A DNA stretch of 64,000 nucleotides, from positions 3,162,001 to 3,226,000 of the forward strand of contig JAVHJL010000001.1 of assembly GCA_036971715.1 (NCBI GenBank), in the 5' to 3' direction. The notes under the pieces are model-generated. The model made no database searches. It had not been told where the DNA came from and saw nothing but the letters and a program-made list of their open reading frames with translations. The stretch's first letter is position 1, and each line of letters begins with the position of its first letter. This document shows positions 49,939 through 61,535 of the stretch, in pieces. The stretch is from Arthrobotrys musiformis. Taxonomy: Eukaryota > Ascomycota > Orbiliomycetes > Orbiliales > Orbiliaceae. Made by a program: the position numbers and the translations under genes.

Positions 49939-50074
49939 GCCTGAACTAAACAATCATCTACCGAATTCGCGAATCTCTTTCTTATCTCCAATCTATCTTC
50001 CATCTAATCTAAAGACCCATCTCTACTTATTCACAAAAGCTCCAATCTACAAGGAGACAATTGCAACTGTCAAC

Positions 50075-52040
50075 ATGGGTGCCATCACCGATGTTGCAGC
50101 TGGATTGCTCCAGCCTACCCTGTTCAACTTGATGCTCCTCGTCATTCTCTTCTTTGTCCATAAAGAAGTTCAATTCTATAGATACAAGGTAAGTTGACTG
50201 CACCCTTCTATGCCATTGCTTCCCACAATGGTTAAAACCAATACTTTCACTTCAACAACGTCAACATCGTATGTTCACGTTCCAAATTTGAATGCTCTCT
50301 GACAAATATCAAAACAGGTCAAAGTCCCAGTCGTCGGAGTCCCCTTCCCAGGGTACATTGGATCATGGCTCGGAGGAATTTGGTTTGTCAGATTCGGGCA
50401 CAATGTCATTCGTGATGCCTATGAATCTGGCAAATACACCGTCTTCCAAGTGGCTATGCTCGAACGTATGTTGGTTGTCGTTTGCACCAAGGAATTGATG
50501 GAGGAAGTCTGCCATGCGGACCCTACTAAACTGTCGTTCTATGCCAACATCGCAACAGTATGGTAACCCTCATTCACCAGATGGAAGTGATAGTATCTAA
50601 CAGTACACATATGCAGGACTTCCAAGTCAAGTATACTATGTCGAATGAGGTTCATACCCACACTTGGCACGTCCCATACATCCACGAAAAGTTGACCAAA
50701 AAGCTTACTAAGTCTTTGGACGTGGCTATGGATGAGATGATCAACGCCTGTGGTCTGTTCCTCGGCACTACTAAAGGAGCCACCAAGCAAGTCCCAGTCA
50801 TGGAAACTTTCTTGGACATCCTCACCCGCATGTCAAACCGTTTCTTTGTCGGCAAGCCCCTCTGTCGTAACCTCGAGTATATCAACACAGCAAAGGAGTA
50901 TGCCAAGGATGTCGCCGTCTGTGGTGTGATCATTCGTGTTTGGCCCAACTATCTCAAGCCGATTATCGCCCGTATGTGCTCGAGCATTCCTAACAACCAG
51001 AAGATCGCTTTGAAACACCTGTCTCCTATCATTGAGCAACGCCGCGATAAAATGGACTTGTTGGGTAAACGCTGGACAGATCGCCCGGTGAGTGAAGTTA
51101 ATGTTCTCGAGAGATGGCATCGGCTAATAGTTATTCCAGGATGATTATCTCCAGTGGATCATGGAAGGCGCCGTCCAGAACTTTGGAAACTGTGAAGATA
51201 CCCGCGATATCATGTTACGCCTCATGTTCTTGAACTTCGCAGGTAAGATTAGGATTTCCAACCCCCAACTGCACTGTGCGTCTATTAACAACCTTTTATA
51301 GGGAACCACACCAGCTCTGAGACTTTCTGCATGGTCCTTTATCAACTCGTCAATCGCCTAGAATATATGGGACCCATCAGGGAGGAAGCCATTGAGATGA
51401 TTGAAAAATACGGATACACTGCTCAAGCTTTCAACATGATGTCCAAACTTGACTCTTTTACCCGTGAATGCACTCGCTATGTCTCCTTAGGACCAAGTAA
51501 GTCTCAGAATACAACATAAAGGGTTAATCTCAATATACTAACAACCCCCCCTCAAAAGTTATTATTACCCGTACTGCCCTAGTTCCATACACTTTGGGAG
51601 ATGGTACTTTCCTTCCTGTCGGAACCCAAGTCTGCATGCCCCACCACTCTGTCCATAACGACTCCAACATCAAACTCTACGCCGACCCCGAATTCGATGG
51701 GTTCCGTTTCCACAAGATCCGTGAAGAGATGTTGGAGCAGAACCCAAAGAACACACAAGCCCACCGCACCGAACTTTGGACCGCCACCTCTACCCAACAA
51801 CTATACTTCGGTAACGGTCGTCACCCATGCCCCGGCCGTTTCTTCGCGTCTCTCCAGTCCAAGATGATCATTCATTATATCTTGGCAAACTACGAGATTA
51901 GCGTCGACCCAGAATCTCAATACCATCCACACACATGGCAAACCATGTATATCCCAAATGTCTTCGCCAAGATCAACTTCACACGACTCACCGATCCGGA
52001 AGAGGGTGTCGAAGAAGAGATCAAGTTTGATCTTGCTTAG
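50075..52040 (+). CDS. Cytochrome P450 monooxygenase
   Basis: Six exons, 50075-50188, 50318-50557, 50617-51087, 51140-51242, 51302-51496 and 51559-52040, make 534 aa. An N-terminal membrane anchor (LLQPTLFNLMLLVILFFVHKEVQF, about 10-33) places it on the ER. The I-helix motif is LNFAGNHTSSE (Ala309, Gly310, His312, Thr313). The K-helix ExxR is Glu365-Arg368 in DSFTRECTRY. The haem loop FGNGRHPCPGR puts the haem thiolate at Cys465. The I-helix HTSS and the KLDSF-ExxR pattern recall fungal secondary-metabolism P450s of the CYP68/CYP503 sort (gibberellin P450-1-like), but the exact family needs a tree. The reaction is a hydroxylation or oxidation of an unknown substrate using a P450 reductase. 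No terpene cyclase or polyketide synthase is nearby, so the gene is not part of a visible cluster. Confidence 0.92.
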
Positions 52041-54496
52041 ACCTTTGCTTATCCGACATGCCGTGAGATTTTTTTCTTCTTGTGAAAACCATTTTTCTTC
52101 TGCTGATATACACCGGCCCCATTCCCTCTCAACTTGCAAATCCTCACTATTCTTACCGATACGAACATGACACGACATCCTATCTGATCTTTTAGCGACT
52201 GATTTTTTTTTAGCATGGGCCGGTGTTATGCTTCGTCTTTTTGTGCTTTTCTGCTTGGCGTTTATTTCCTCCCCAACCAACATACGAAATCGACTACCTT
52301 ATCCTCCACCATCACAGCTTTCCTAGGATCCTGGATGCACTCTCCCATGTCCCCTGGCCCCAACTCCGAACTGTCCGTCGACAAAGAAACAAAATTATTT
52401 TGCAAATCGTAAAAAAGAAAGAACCCTGACAACTTGGTAATCTTCTCCGCATTGCAAATCCTCTCCTACTCTGATCGTTTTTTGGCCGTCCTCATTGCGC
52501 TGCTTTGGAGTTTTCTATGGAACCTGGTTTATTTCTTGCACGGGGCGTTTTAATGCTTGTTTTGATACTTCACTTACTAACTCGACCATGTCAACCTTTA
52601 TGTCAAAAAAAACCTTATACTTTGTAATACTTTTTTTAAAAAAATATAATAGCTCGCACTCTGCAGTAGCTAACCAACTGTAGTGCTTGTGATGGGTTTT
52701 ATAACCCCCAAGACTATTTTATACCAAACTTGACTGATCGTAGAACCGTTTTCGAATCGTTATCGATCATACATGACACAATCGTATCGGATATTACCAT
52801 GTGAATAGCGTGACTATGGCCATATAAACTTATACATATATGCTCATGCCTTTCAAGGGCTCCAACCTCGGAAACGTGCATCATGACAACTGGGCCCTGG
52901 AGTACGTAACGTACGCAACGTATAGGTGCAGAGTCTCGAACTTGGAATGTTACACAACACAGGATGTGGTGATTCCAACGTCGATGTGTTGTCGTCCCCA
53001 GTTGGGAGAGGCGACAGGGATGTTCTGGCAGCTGATTGGTGCTGGTGTTTTTAAGCGCAGGCCTTGAAACATCCCCAAGAGGTAGCGGCAACCAATACAC
53101 TCCCTCGCACCGTTTCTTCCTCCCGGAAGATGTTCCTAGCAAATCATCACGTTCGGAGCCCAGTTCACGATCACGAGAGGCCCGATCCAAAAATAATGCG
53201 AGCATGGAAAGAGCCGCACGGTTTATTTAGGGTCCCCCAGGAACTTGAGTTCTGGTTGTCGAAACGCGTATCAACGACTGGACCTTGGGCCACCACCAGC
53301 ACGCGCCCACCACTGAACCCTAGCTTCTATTCTTCTTCGGTACCTGCTAATATACTGCAAATTTGGAGCTCCCCGGCGGCGAAGAGACTGGATTTTCCGT
53401 AATCTCGACTACTGGTGCCTGGGATTCTTGTACTTTCCAAGAATATATACCTCCACGCCACTAATTGGGCGGGTACCATTGCAGAGCAATAAGGGCGAAC
53501 ACTTGTACTGTACCTATTCTTAGGACTACGAGCTTACAACCTCACGGATTCGATATACCACTCGCGCCGGGACCAGGCCAAAGCTACGAGCAGTTAATTT
53601 CACGGTTACTATGAATACACACACATGTGCTAACGTTAACAATACCTAGTTGCGACCTGACGAATTTCTTGATACGGCTGGGATTCCGAAAGGTGGGGCA
53701 TGCCATTCATACGCCTCGCTTGATGCTGGGCATAGCTGGCGGCATCCCATCCCACCCCACGTCCTGGGCCAAGTTCGCGCATCTGTCGAAGGATGCATGG
53801 AAAGCTTGTCATTGGAAAGCTATAGGGCGACAGCTCAACCTGATCCCAGTAGCGCAGGTTTTTATTTTATTTTTTATTTTCGAGGCAGCTGTCTTCGTTG
53901 GTCGTTCGAGATATAAGTTTGGAGTGTCGCCCTCCCTCAGTGGTTCTTCTTCTCCTCTCTCACATCCAGTCCAGTCTGATACGAATTTCTTTACTGTTTC
54001 GTAGCTCTTTCCTTTCGTTTTTTTCTTTCTTTCCTATCTTTTTAATCATTCTTCTTTTCGACTTGACAGCTAGCTGTTGAAGAGTGCAGAGCACTTGGTT
54101 TCTTATCAGATCTCATATTACTTACTATCTTTTTTCTTTTTTTTTTCTTTTCCCCCCCTACTTTCTTTGTGTCATTTTTCAGGCCAATTTCAGGAAATTA
54201 GAACCAAGCCTTTTATATCGGGAAGAGAGAGGTATATACACAATCTACACGTTCAGTCGTTCGGTCGCGCATCGAAAAGGAAAAAAGAGAGAAAACAATT
54301 TCTAGAAAGCCGTTTTCTTGTTGGCACATAGAGAAAAAAAAAGAAAATTATATCAGAAGGAAGGAAGGCACCAGGTTTCCATATCTTTCCTAGATCTCTC
54401 AGCTTCAACTTCAACTTCATTCAACAACAACAACTTCGACCTCATCACCAACATCAACATCATCAACCAAGCATCAACTTCCCATCGCAGGCAGAA
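52041..54496. other. Intergenic region and long leader of the Fig1-family gene
   Basis: No gene recognised. Pyrimidine-rich from about 53930 to 54496, with GATATAAG at 53908-53915 as a possible TATA element and several T runs, consistent with a roughly 500-nt leader. A 163-aa frame on the minus strand (52714-53205) has no recognisable family. Confidence 0.5.
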
Positions 54497-55769
54497 ATGT
54501 TCAACCTAACCAAATTCGCCAAAGCGGCGCCATGCACCAGTATGTATCAATCGCTATCTAGGGAATCATTAGTGCAAAATTACTAATCAGTGGGGTTGGA
54601 TGCATATAGAACCCCTCCTCGGTTTCGCGGCTCTTGCGTTGATGATTTCGTTCATCTTCTCCACTGTGATTGTCACAGCTGGGAAGCAGGAAAGCAGCAA
54701 GGGACTATACATCGTTTCTTTCGAGTACGATATCGCTGCTGTCAATAACAGACTCGTCAGGCGCCAGGAGGATGACGCAGAAACCACTACCATCACCCGT
54801 TCCATCGCTACGGTCTCGCAAACAAAAACCGTCGCACCAGAGCCCACCGAAGACGCTGCTCCAACTTCCTCCGCCATGCCAATGCCCACCTCTACCCTCA
54901 AGATCCAGGAGAAGTTCAAGCAATCTGTTGAATCCCTCATCGAAGAGGACAAAATGAATGCCACCGTTCAGTTCGACCACGCCCGTGTTAGCTACAGCGG
55001 AATCTGTGTCGAAGTCACCTCGATGGAAGGAATCAAGGGTACCCAATGGAGATGCGGATCCGTCAATACTACTGAAGTCCTCGGAGCCACCGCTGGCGGC
55101 GATCCGTTCGATCTTATCGGTGTTGCCGCCTTCTTCAAGGATAAGATTGCGTTCTCCCTCCCATGGTGGGTCTCAACCGTCTGCCTGGGTGTCGCCATGT
55201 TGTGCCAGATGGTCTTGATGATCCCACTTCTTCCTATCCCACCGGTCGTCCAGAGGGCCACCGCCATCCTCGCCCTCCTCGGATGTATGGCTCTTCTTGG
55301 AGGCTTGATCCTACAGCACGTCGCCGCTAACTCCGTTGCCGCGCTGTCCCACAAGTTGACCATGGGAACCGTTAACGCTCACGTCGGAAGAATGAACCAA
55401 GCCCTCGGATGGACTGGCTTCGCTTTGTCCTTGCTCGCAAACATCGCAATCTGGGTCGTCGTCGCCGCTGAGATGGCTTTGGAGAAAGGGGAGCGGATGA
55501 TGGATTCCGCTGCTGAAGCCGCCATCAACAAGGTCGAATCGCGATTGCCATACAACCACACCGGTGGCAGCAGAAGCTTCAGTGGAACCAGCACCGCTAG
55601 CAGCGGTCTCGGAAGGTCGCTGAGGGATAACGGCCCAGACGTCCTCCGAGGATTGGCCAAGGCCAAGACAAGGGGTGATGCTCTTGATGCCCTCGCTGGA
55701 CCATTCAGAAGCGAGAAGGCCTACCCCCCTCACTCTAACAACCATAACAATCACACCAACTTCGTCTAA
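54497..55769 (+). CDS. Fig1-family (calcium regulator and membrane fusion) four-helix membrane protein
   Basis: Two exons, 54497-54539 and 54610-55769, make 400 aa. The first helix, LLGFAALALMISFIFSTVIVTA, lies at about 17-38. A large external loop of about 150 residues contains the claudin-like cysteine pair GIC...C (Gly145, Cys147, Cys163), the hallmark of the Fig1 family. Three more helices follow: WWVSTVCLGVAMLCQMVLMIPL, ATAILALLGCMALLGGLIL and LGWTGFALSLLANIAIWVVVAAEMAL. The Ser/Gly-rich cytosolic tail ends in a His/Asn-rich stretch. Yeast Fig1 takes part in pheromone-induced calcium influx and cell fusion during mating; filamentous-fungal homologues affect conidiation and fertility. A plasma-membrane role in calcium or fusion is therefore inferred. 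The tiny first exon (43 nt) is needed to supply an ATG in frame. Confidence 0.82.
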
Positions 55770-56477
55770 ATGGATGAAGAAGGTCGGAAAAAAAAGTTTA
55801 ATGATACCCCCACTACCAAAGTTGAATATGGAAAAAAAGAGTCTGCGAGTTTTATGATTCTAATATCCTGAGTGTATTTTTTTTCATTCTTTTATTTATG
55901 TCTTCTTTTTTTAAACTCTCTTTCATTCTTTTCATTACAAAGCATTGCATTGCGTGGACTGGGTCTGTCTGTCTCTCTTTAGTCTCTACTCATTTCCTTT
56001 TCCTGATATCAAATAAAGTATTTTCCTAATTCTGACCGATCAATGGGTTATTTTATGTTTTCTGAGTCTTAAATAAAATAAATTTGTAAAAAATTACGAG
56101 TGTTCTTGCAAACCACGTAGCTATTCAAAGTCCCTCGTATATCCAAGTAGAAATTAGGTGCTACGCCCAAGTGTCTCAGTCCAGTAACCGCTCCTTAGGA
56201 AATACAAGCAAAGATCATTGTAAGTACCGGCGGACTAAAGATCATTCGGCCCACCCAAGTAATACAACCGGGAGGGCGATATACCTACATACGCCCGCTC
56301 TGATGTTGTGGGCATGTTACTAAGCGTTCCCGCAGGTGACCTACCTCAAAATCCCTCTCGTATCCGCTGGTAGTGTGTTGTGGAGTGTGGGATATAAAAA
56401 TCCGGAGCTCGCATAGGACAAGTACCCCAGACTTCCACCCTGGTGATAAAAAATTTCCTCCACAAATGGGTAGATAC
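55770..56477. other. 3' flank of the Fig1-family gene
   Basis: T- and A-rich DNA typical of a fungal 3' end, including a GCATTGCATTGC stretch near 55942. No gene seen. Confidence 0.6.
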
Positions 56478-56486
56478 AAAAAAAAA
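56478..56486 (-). terminator. Pol III terminator of the tRNA-Glu gene
   Basis: On the minus strand a run of nine T begins 39 nt after the tRNA 3' end and is the first run of four or more T, as RNA polymerase III requires. Confidence 0.75.
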
Positions 56487-56524
56487 GAGTAGTGCGCTGT
56501 GCAGGTACCTTTCGCACTTCCGAA

Positions 56525-56615
56525 TCCAAATCCGGGAATTGAACCCGGGTCTCGCCGGTCCACTTTTTTTGGTGCTCATGAGAGCGGCGTATTCTGACCA
56601 CTGAACCAATTTGGA
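56525..56615 (-). tRNA. tRNA-Glu (anticodon CUC) with a 20-nt intron
   Basis: The minus-strand sequence folds into a complete cloverleaf: acceptor TCCAAAT/ATTTGGA (seven pairs), D-arm GTTC/GAAT, anticodon stem CGCCG/CGGCG with loop CTCTCA plus C (anticodon CTC, reading GAG), a four-base variable loop, and T-arm CCGGG-TTCAATT-CCCGG. A box (TGGTTCAGTGG) and B box (GGTTCAATTCC) are standard. A 20-nt intron interrupts the gene one base after the anticodon, the canonical site. The mature length is 71 nt before CCA and discriminator addition. It overlaps several chance protein frames on the same strand, which I rejected. Confidence 0.88.
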
Positions 56616-58098
56616 GTTTGGGATAAAAGACACGGTATACCGGATGGCTCCCATACGGCTTGCCGGGTGCCGATGGATGAGCAAAGAGGAATTTACCGAC
56701 GGCAAACTCTTGATCCGGCAGTAGATCAGACCAAAAAAATGGAATCCTGCATGCGGTACAAAGTACACATCGGAGAAACACAGTTCATGTTCCTCAGCAT
56801 GATATCTTTTCCGCATGTGCAGCTTACGAAAGGAAGTTGAAGTCGTGGCATAAGAGGATAGGACGACGACCTTCCTCCGTATCGTGCAACTGTGGACCTT
56901 TGATACCGGGTCGATGGGATTCAATCCAAAAGCCGTTACACAGGCGGCTTTCCGGTGCTGTGACCTGTATTTGCTTTCGGTGCGACGGCCATCCACTCGG
57001 TAGAAGGCATTGTCCTCGGTCCAGGCTACTTCGTATTTTAGGTATGGTGGAAAGAAAAAAACATATTCCGATCCAATGGCCCCGAGTCTTGGCACGTCAA
57101 GCTGTTGAGCTGTTGGGAAGAACCAGGGAACGAGAACTGGCTATGTTCGAGCTAGTTCTGTGACAGGAAGTTCATTGTCTGGTAGAAAAAACGGGCGGCC
57201 TCTCGTCGTCCAAGGCTAGCTAATTGAAGCTTTTTAAATTTGGAGGCATCGGTTTTAGTCTAGTTTCTGTGCTCGTCTACCCTGGTCAGCGTGGGATGCC
57301 ATTATCAAAAACATATGTATCGATAGGGTTATCAATATGCATACTTACATGCCCAACCCTCCACGAGAGAGAGAAAGCCCAGTGTTCATGCAAACTGTAT
57401 ATAGCATATCAATTGGGCCAATGCGCTTCTCCCACAGCGATTGCGGGATCGGTATCGTGTGAGCGTCCAGACATTATGCATGAGCAAAGGTTAAAACAAG
57501 CGAATCGGTTGGCTCTGTTGGCTATTCTCACGACAAACCAACTGGGGGCATGCGCGCCCGCAGCTCCCTCAAGGGCATGCCACCTTGGATAGCACCTTGC
57601 ATTAACATGTTGGATAATCACGTTTGCGTAACAGGGGAGGAGGAGGAGGAGGAGGAGGAGGAGGAGGAGGCCAATTTTCTGGCTTGTGAAAATTTTCGTG
57701 AGCGTGGCCTGGCCCTAGGATAAAATCTTACGCCCACTTGGCAAGTTAAATCGAAAACCGTCGAAGTCTATGAAAGAAAAAGAGGAAAGAAGGAAAAGAA
57801 AGAAATCGAGACGGCGTGGGGTCGAGACAAGAGGCCTAAAACACCGGAGCTAAATAAAACCACCAGCCGCCTTTCTGCTTCTGCTCTGCTCACACGACCC
57901 TTCCCATGTTCTAACCGACAATCTGTAGAAGGCCCTTTTTCTTCAGGATAGTTTTTCAACCTACATTTGCCCTTGATTTTCAACCTCAAGGGCTGTAGAA
58001 CGACTGTGGGATCCCCGTATCGGACGATTTCCCGAGTGTCGATACCCGTTTCCTCTCAACTCCCCGCTGGTTTGAAGCGTACGAACTCGAACCAGGCC
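56616..58098. other. Intergenic region with cho2 promoter
   Basis: No protein gene seen. It includes a GGA microsatellite at 57637-57670, and CTAAATAAAACC near 57851-57862 as a possible TATA-like element for cho2. Confidence 0.5.
57637..57670. repeat. (GGA)n microsatellite
   Basis: Eleven perfect GGA/GAG triplets, about 430 bp before the cho2 start. Confidence 0.9.
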
Positions 58099-61000
58099 AT
58101 GGCGAAAGGCCAAACCTCTGCTGACCTGCCCGGCGCGGCAAACGGCAGCCCCCAGCTACGGGAAAGGACGAAGTCCTCAAAGAAACAGCAGAAACAGCAG
58201 AAACAACCGGCCAAGCTTACGACGGAGACTTTGGACAGCAGTGCTTCGAAGCCGAGGAGTGAGATTGAGAAGGAAGCTAAGACGTACGGTCGTACTCCCG
58301 ATGGAACTGGTATGTCACACACGATCACAGGCACCGATCCCAGCCGATTGGACAGTACAAAAAATGCAACAGCTGACAACGCATTATCTCGACAGTCTTT
58401 GTCGTCCCGCAAACCCATGATATGGTCTCCACCCTCCTCTCGCCCAAGGAGCCGAAGAATCTCTCCGATCTCCTCGTCCTTGGTGTTTTGGCATTCCACA
58501 TAAGCCTTTTGTTCATCCTCCCACAATGGTCTCTGAAACCAGTGTTCATGTTTACGTTTCTCTTTTGGCGGGCTGGGTACAATCTCGGAATCGGCCTCCT
58601 TCTCCAGTCCCAGAGCAAGTATAAACAGCTTACCCACTGGGCTTCCAAATACAAGATCTTTGACAGGGAGGCCCATCCGATGCTTTACGACTTTATCAAA
58701 CGTGAAATCTCGACAAAGATACCCTCAGAAGACTATGACTTTGACAAAGCACCACTCGAATACAACACTTGGATGGTGTTCCGTAGACTCGTGGATCTTA
58801 TTCTCATGTGCGATTTCGTGAACTATGTGCTTTTCGCCTATGTTGCTACCGAAGTACCCACCAGCCATAAGATGTGGTTGCATGTCTGCAGATGGATCGC
58901 GGGTGTGGTCCTCTTCGTGTTCAATGTCTGGGTCAAGCTAGACGCACATCGAGTCGTGAAAGATTATGCCTGGTGTAAGTTACCGGTCCGAATCGTGATG
59001 CATCGTGACATCTAATAAACTAACTGAAATCCATAATAGACTGGGGTGACTTCTTCTTCATGATTGATCAGTCTCTGACTTTCGACGGAGTCTACGAGAT
59101 CGCCCCACATCCCATGTATTCCGTGGGCTACGCCGGGTATTATGTAAGTTTTTGACAGCCTCTCCAGGGGTAAATAAATGGTGGCTCTATTAACGCAGGG
59201 TAATCTAGGGAATTTCGCTCTTCTCTGCCAGCTACACCGTTTTCGCCATCTCACTCATCGCGCACGCCGCCCAGTTTGCTTTCCTCGTACTTATCGAAGA
59301 TCCACGTAAGTCTTTTTTTTTCTATATTTGAACCGGATCAAAGCTAACAGAATCCTCAGACATCCAAAAGATCTATAACCCCCCCCCGCAGAAACGCAAA
59401 GCCCCCCAAAAGCCAACCCTTATAATCGAAGATGGCGCAACCTCAAGCATGGCCAGGGACGTCTCTCCCCCGCCTTCAATCTCTTCCTCCGATCTCCCGG
59501 AGGCAGCCGAGGAGCAACCGATCATGCGCCCACTTGTTGGATACCAAAACTTCGATTTCGTTCGAACTCCAGACCTCCAGCTTTTCTTCCTTGGAGTCTA
59601 TACGGTGTCATTGGCTCTTCTCGTTCCCGCAACGCCAGTTACGCAGGCTTTATTCATTCTCCATGCGCTATTCTGGCGATTGTTCTACTCCGTTGGACTC
59701 GGGATTATCCTCAACCTTCAGAGCGAACGCAAGTCATGGACAAGGCATTTCCTCAAGTACGGCGAATCTTTGGATGAATCGTGGAGACAATGGAGAAGTT
59801 TGTTCCATATGGTCAACTGCATGTGTCATTTGAGTTTTGCGGCCGCCTGTTGGAAGGTATACTCGCCGCCCGAGAACTGGTCTACAGATATGGCGCTGTT
59901 GAAGCATATGCTCGGATTTGTGAGTCTAGCACCATCTATGGTAACGATGGAAGTCCCAACTAACACCACTATTTACAGTTGCTTGTTGCTCTCCAAATGT
60001 GGGCGGCAGCATCGATCTACGATAGCGTCGGCGAATTTGGCTGGTGAGTACAATAAGTAATGTATCGAGCGAGCTAGGATTGACGAATTTCATAGGTTCT
60101 ACGGTGACTTCTTCTTCGATACCCGCCCAAAACTCACATACTCTGGCATCTACCGCTTCCTCAATAACCCAGAACGGCTCTTCGGCTGCGCCAGCGTCTG
60201 GGGTCTCGCTCTGGTCACCTCCAACCCAGCAATTTACCTCCTGGCTCTTTTGGCACATATTGCTACCCACCTCTCAATCGACTTTGTCGAACGCCCCCAC
60301 ATGGAAAAACTCTACGGCGACCTCCGCCAGGATGCAGGCGTCGCCAAAACCCTGAAGCGCGCCGTTCCAAAGGACCTCAACGACCGCCTCCAAAGAATCC
60401 AAGGATCCCTCGATAAAGTCGCAAACACCACCACAGACCTCGTCGAGGAATTCCTAGATAGGGCGATGAAACGTCTGTCCAATAACGAAGAAGCCAATAC
60501 CCTCCTCTCCGACCCCGCCGGCGGCCCCACAAGATCCGAACGTCGCCATCTCAGCTTCCCGACCTCAAGCCGTATTTTATTCTCTGGAATCCCTACTAAC
60601 GAACTTTCAAAACTCGATCTATCACTCTACTCCATCTCCATCCTTTCCGCGAAACACTCCCCGAAACCACCGGGTTCGGCGATAGATACATTCTCCCCGC
60701 TGTCGGTATCATACGGTTCTGCTGTTAGAGTCGCTTGGACAGCGCCAAAGCTCCACTCCAAGAAGGATTGGATCGGCTTGTACCGTGTTAATGATAACTC
60801 GAAGCGCGCTGTTACCGGAATCGCATCCATGGGCCGTTGGACAGCCGTCTCTCGTGGCGAATACCCACAATACGACGAAGAGGCGATTCTGACCTGTGAC
60901 GCCGAACAACCGATCGATGAGACCCATGATGAGGAATACATCCGCGGCGAAGCCGTTTTTGAGGGCCATAGATTATTCTGGCATACCGGAGTCTACGAAT

Positions 61001-61535
61001 TCAGATACCATCACGGGGGCAGACATCATGTCATGGCGATTAGTTTACCGTTTGAAGTCGTGGTCGACAAGTTCGATGAGAGCTCTTCTACACCCGGGAA
61101 GGTTGTCAATGTGGATGAGATCTTGAAGCCGTTGACGGGTATTGTGAGGGATTGTTTCGATCGAAAGGAAGATGTGGCACCTGAAAGCGCCGATGATGAG
61201 TTCGGGGAGGTTGCGGAGATGAAGTATGCGAAGAGGATTGTGTATGCCGTTAAAGAAATGTATGGACCTACCTTTGCATTCCCCCTACTCTCTGTGATTT
61301 TTTCTTACTAACGTAACGAACTACAGGTTCGGCTTGGACTTGGCTCCCGAGGTCGTCAAGGCCGACGGCACAGTTCGCAAACTGGCATGGCGTATTGTAA
61401 ACGCAAAGAGAGTCTTGGTAAGTGGTACTGTTATATATACACTCAACGCCAACCGCTAATTAAAATTTAAAATAGGCACCTTTCAGCTTATCCCGCTCGT
61501 CCCCTTCCGCCCCTTCTTCACCCATCGAAGCATAG
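58099..61535 (+). CDS. cho2: Phosphatidylethanolamine N-methyltransferase
   Basis: Nine exons, 58099-58309, 58396-58974, 59040-59143, 59209-59305, 59360-59919, 59979-60043, 60096-61259, 61327-61417 and 61476-61535, make 976 aa, within the fungal Cho2 range. After a Lys/Gln-rich cytosolic start, GRTPDGTVFVVPQTHDMV (about 64-81) is a family landmark. The protein then has two tandem copies of a membrane methyltransferase unit: WGDFFFMIDQSLTFDGVYEIAPHPMYSVGYAGYY and, later, WFYGDFFFDTRPKLTYSGIYRFLNNPERLFG, each with the glycine- and proline-containing SAM-binding pattern. A long C-terminal soluble region follows. The enzyme sits in the ER and uses S-adenosylmethionine to add the first methyl group to phosphatidylethanolamine on the way to phosphatidylcholine. 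For exon 4 the acceptor CTAG at 59208 is chosen to give GISLFSASY in frame. The start is the first ATG that leads into the conserved part. Confidence 0.95.

Larger units (their letters stand above)
47730..50074. other. Intergenic region and long leader of the P450 gene
   Basis: No gene recognised. From 49340 on, the + strand is strongly CT-rich, includes a TC microsatellite, and probably contains the P450 leader. A (GCATT)n stretch lies at about 49303-49317. The small frames at 48105-48380 (+) and 48933-49133 (-) are not supported by any motif. Confidence 0.5.

Noticed and set aside
52714..53205. 163-aa minus-strand frame after the P450 gene
   Set aside because: No family similarity and no gene-like context.
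56346..57095. 249-aa minus-strand frame across the tRNA-Glu gene
   Set aside because: It contains the whole tRNA, so its length is fortuitous.
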